Assembly: GCA_902772625.1 (NCBI GenBank)
Contig: CACYBP010000336.1
Location: 1 to 13,968 of the forward strand
Source of the DNA: Oscillospiraceae bacterium
GTDB lineage: Bacteria > Bacillota > Clostridia > Oscillospirales > QAMX01
Length of the DNA: 13,968 nucleotides
Reading direction: 5' to 3'
Made by a program: the position numbers and the translations under genes. The notes under the pieces were generated by a model that saw only the letters and a list, made by a program, of their open reading frames with translations, searched no databases and had not been told where the DNA came from. Positions 12,768 to 13,968 of this stretch are shown piece by piece (within the stretch, counting starts at the first letter, position 1; each line of letters starts with the position of its first letter).

Positions 12768-12784
12768 AAAACCGGCCGCGCCGG
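12768..12784 (-). terminator. Short GC hairpin terminator after the deacetylase gene
   Basis: A 5-bp all-GC stem (12772-12776 with 12780-12784) with a 3-nt loop is followed on the minus strand by a T4 run (12771-12768). It lies about 60 bp past the deacetylase stop codon, before the next promoter. Stem and U-tract are both short, so it may be leaky. The rest of 12630-12842 holds the promoter and GC-rich sequence with no gene visible. Confidence 0.45.
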
Positions 12785-12842
12785 AAAGACGGGGTCGGTC
12801 CTGCCCCCCTTTCCCGGGAAGGGACAGCCCGGACGCTCCCGG

Positions 12843-13805
12843 TCAGCCTGCCGAATAGTAGGTTTTCCCGGCGGTGGCGCCTTCATTCTTATAGTAAAGC
12901 AGCTCCTGGACCGTCACCAGCTGGTACCCCTCTTCGTGGAGCCAGGGGATCACCTGCTTCATGGATTCGGCGGTGGGCTTGTGGATGTCGTGGCAGAGGA
13001 TGATCGCGCCGTCCTTCGCCTCCTTCTTGACCGCCTTGAAGGTGGCCTCGGCGTTGCGGGTGGACCAGTCCAGGGTGTCCACCGACCAGATCACCAGCGC
13101 GATGCCCAATTCTCCGGCCTCCTCCTTCACCGTGGCGTTGGAGGCGCCGTAGGGCGGGCGGCAGAGCTTGATACTGTACCCGTAATTATCCTTGATATAA
13201 GTGATGACCGAATTCATCGCCTCCTTGCCCTCTTCCTTGGAGACCTTGCGGAGGTTGGTGTGGCTCCAGGTGTGGCTGGCGATCTCATGGCCCTCGTCGA
13301 TCATGTGCTGCAGCTCTTCAGAGCGCTTTTCCAGCATTTCTCCCACCACGAAGAAGGTGGAGCGCCCGCCGTATTTTTCCAGAAGCGCCATGATGTCCAT
13401 GGTGTAGGCGCTGGGGCCGTCGTCGAAGGTCAGGGCGATCATGGGCTTGTCGGGATCCAGATTGCTCCGGACCGAAAGGGCGATGTTCCCCTTTCCGGTG
13501 ACGCTTTCCTGCCCGTCCAGGATCCGGACCGCTTCTTCTTCGGGCTCCGGCTCGGAGGTGTTTTCGGGGATCAGGACCTCTTCCTCGGTGAAGAGCACCT
13601 CTTCGCGCGTTTCGGACTCCTCTTCCCCGTCGGATCCGGTCTTCGCGTCCTCTTCCCCCGTTTCGGGAAGGGAGGATTCGTTTTCTTCCTCCGGATCGAA
13701 GGCGGTCTCGCTTTTTCCCCCGAAGGAGCAGGACGAAAGCGCCAGCGCCAGAAGCAGCAGAAGCGCCGCCGTCCTGATCATGATTCTCTTGATCGTTTTG
13801 TTCAT
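12843..13805 (-). CDS. Lipoprotein NodB-family polysaccharide deacetylase
   Basis: This 320-aa exported carbohydrate esterase 4 (NodB) enzyme probably removes acetyl groups from peptidoglycan or another surface N-acetylated glycan. Residues 1-26 form a lipoprotein signal peptide ending in LSSC, with Cys26 lipidated. A long acidic linker (about 36-92, mostly Glu/Ser/Pro) spaces the domain from the membrane. The NodB domain (about 118-305) has all five motifs: TFDDGP (126-131, Asp128/129), SHTWSH (177-182, metal His178 and His182), RPPYG (216-220), DTLDW (243-247) and LCHDIH (270-275, His272). It should therefore be active. The ATG at 13805 directly precedes the signal peptide; its ribosome site (GGGGGAA, about 12 nt away) is poor, but the upstream in-frame starts fall in the promoter. 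It is monocistronic with its own promoter. Confidence 0.94.
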   Translation of the reverse strand: MNKTIKRIMIRTAALLLLLALALSSCSFGGKSETAFDPEEENESSLPETGEEDAKTGSDGEEESETREEVLFTEEEVLIPENTSEPEPEEEAVRILDGQESVTGKGNIALSVRSNLDPDKPMIALTFDDGPSAYTMDIMALLEKYGGRSTFFVVGEMLEKRSEELQHMIDEGHEIASHTWSHTNLRKVSKEEGKEAMNSVITYIKDNYGYSIKLCRPPYGASNATVKEEAGELGIALVIWSVDTLDWSTRNAEATFKAVKKEAKDGAIILCHDIHKPTAESMKQVIPWLHEEGYQLVTVQELLYYKNEGATAGKTYYSAG

Positions 13806-13863
13806 CGTTTTTTCGTTCCCCCGCTCTTTCCGACGGAGCGTATGATCTCCGTTCGCATCATTT

Positions 13864-13892
13864 ATCATACCACTTTTTATGCGGTTTGACAA
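13864..13892 (-). promoter_or_regulatory. SigA-type promoter of the deacetylase gene
   Basis: Minus strand: -35 TTGTCA (13892-13887), a 17-bp spacer, -10 TATGAT (13869-13864), each 5 of 6 to consensus. The predicted leader to the ATG at 13805 is about 50 nt and contains a 6-bp inverted repeat (ACGGAG...CTCCGT). Confidence 0.75.
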
Positions 13893-13931
13893 GGCTCGAC
13901 AGCCCTTTCCCGCTTTCTTCTTTTGACGGAG

Positions 13932-13963
13932 AAAAACGCGATCGGTTCCCCCGGGGCGTTTTT
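13932..13963. terminator. Bidirectional terminator at the right edge
   Basis: AAAAACGC (13932-13939) pairs with GCGTTTTT (13956-13963) around a 16-nt loop in which a further 3 bp can pair. It ends in T5 in both directions, so it can terminate a minus-strand gene lying beyond the window. It separates that gene from the deacetylase promoter. Confidence 0.6.
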
Positions 13964-13968
13964 GCGGC

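Noticed and set aside
11781..13889. 702-codon plus-strand open frame across the deacetylase, WecG/TagA and tmk region
   Set aside because: It runs antisense through three well-supported genes and across two promoters and a terminator, has no domain-like sequence, and is explained by the GC-rich codon use of the real genes.
1..13968. CRISPR array, tRNA or rRNA genes, insertion sequences
   Set aside because: No regularly spaced direct repeats, no cloverleaf or rRNA-like stretches, and no transposase or integrase protein motifs were seen on either strand.

Overview
The window looks like chromosomal DNA from a GC-rich member of the Clostridia (Bacillota), possibly an Oscillospiraceae- or Christensenellales-type gut anaerobe. 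Supporting signs are IreB, MltG, a WecG/TagA glycosyltransferase, lipoprotein and SH3/NlpC-type cell-wall proteins, SigA-like promoters with 17-bp spacers, AGGAGG-type ribosome binding sites and an aldo/keto reductase fused to a bacterial-type ferredoxin domain. The exact taxon cannot be read from the sequence. All genes but one lie on the minus strand, so transcription runs from high to low coordinates.

Layout in transcription order. (1) A lipoprotein NodB polysaccharide deacetylase (13805-12843) has its own promoter and follows a bidirectional terminator at the right edge. (2) A WecG/TagA glycosyltransferase (12629-11883) overlaps a GTG-started dTMP kinase (11890-11231); they share a promoter at about 12700. 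(3) A plus-strand gene for a 50-residue Cys-containing membrane peptide (11069-11221) converges on the dTMP kinase and sits behind a sequence resembling a mother-cell sporulation promoter. (4) A tightly packed envelope operon follows: mltG, an AI-2E-family (UPF0118) membrane protein with a TTG start, a membrane GT2 glycosyltransferase overlapping it by ATGA, and a large pseudokinase-TM-TPR protein. It ends at two tandem terminators (5196-5127). (5) An AT-rich secreted protein (PPC-like domain plus Amidase_6 cysteine amidase, 4977-3946) looks horizontally acquired. A hypothetical lipoprotein gene follows 25 bp later, then a strong terminator. (6) ireB, with its own promoter and a long hairpin terminator or attenuator behind it, is followed by the aldo/keto reductase-ferredoxin fusion. 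(7) A 96-residue conserved-looking protein and a secreted SH3-SH3-NlpC/P60 hydrolase share a consensus promoter overlapping the reductase stop codon. A perfect WalR-type box (TGTWAH-N5-TGTWAH) lies just downstream of that promoter, and a UUCG-capped terminator closes the unit.

The common theme is the cell envelope: peptidoglycan synthesis and cleavage (MltG, NlpC/P60, the amidase), glycan assembly or modification (GT2, WecG/TagA, NodB deacetylase) and envelope signalling (IreB, the pseudokinase, the WalR site). The least conventional elements are the catalytically dead kinase-TPR protein in the MltG operon, the sporulation-type peptide gene, and the foreign-looking amidase placed in front of a native-looking lipoprotein gene.
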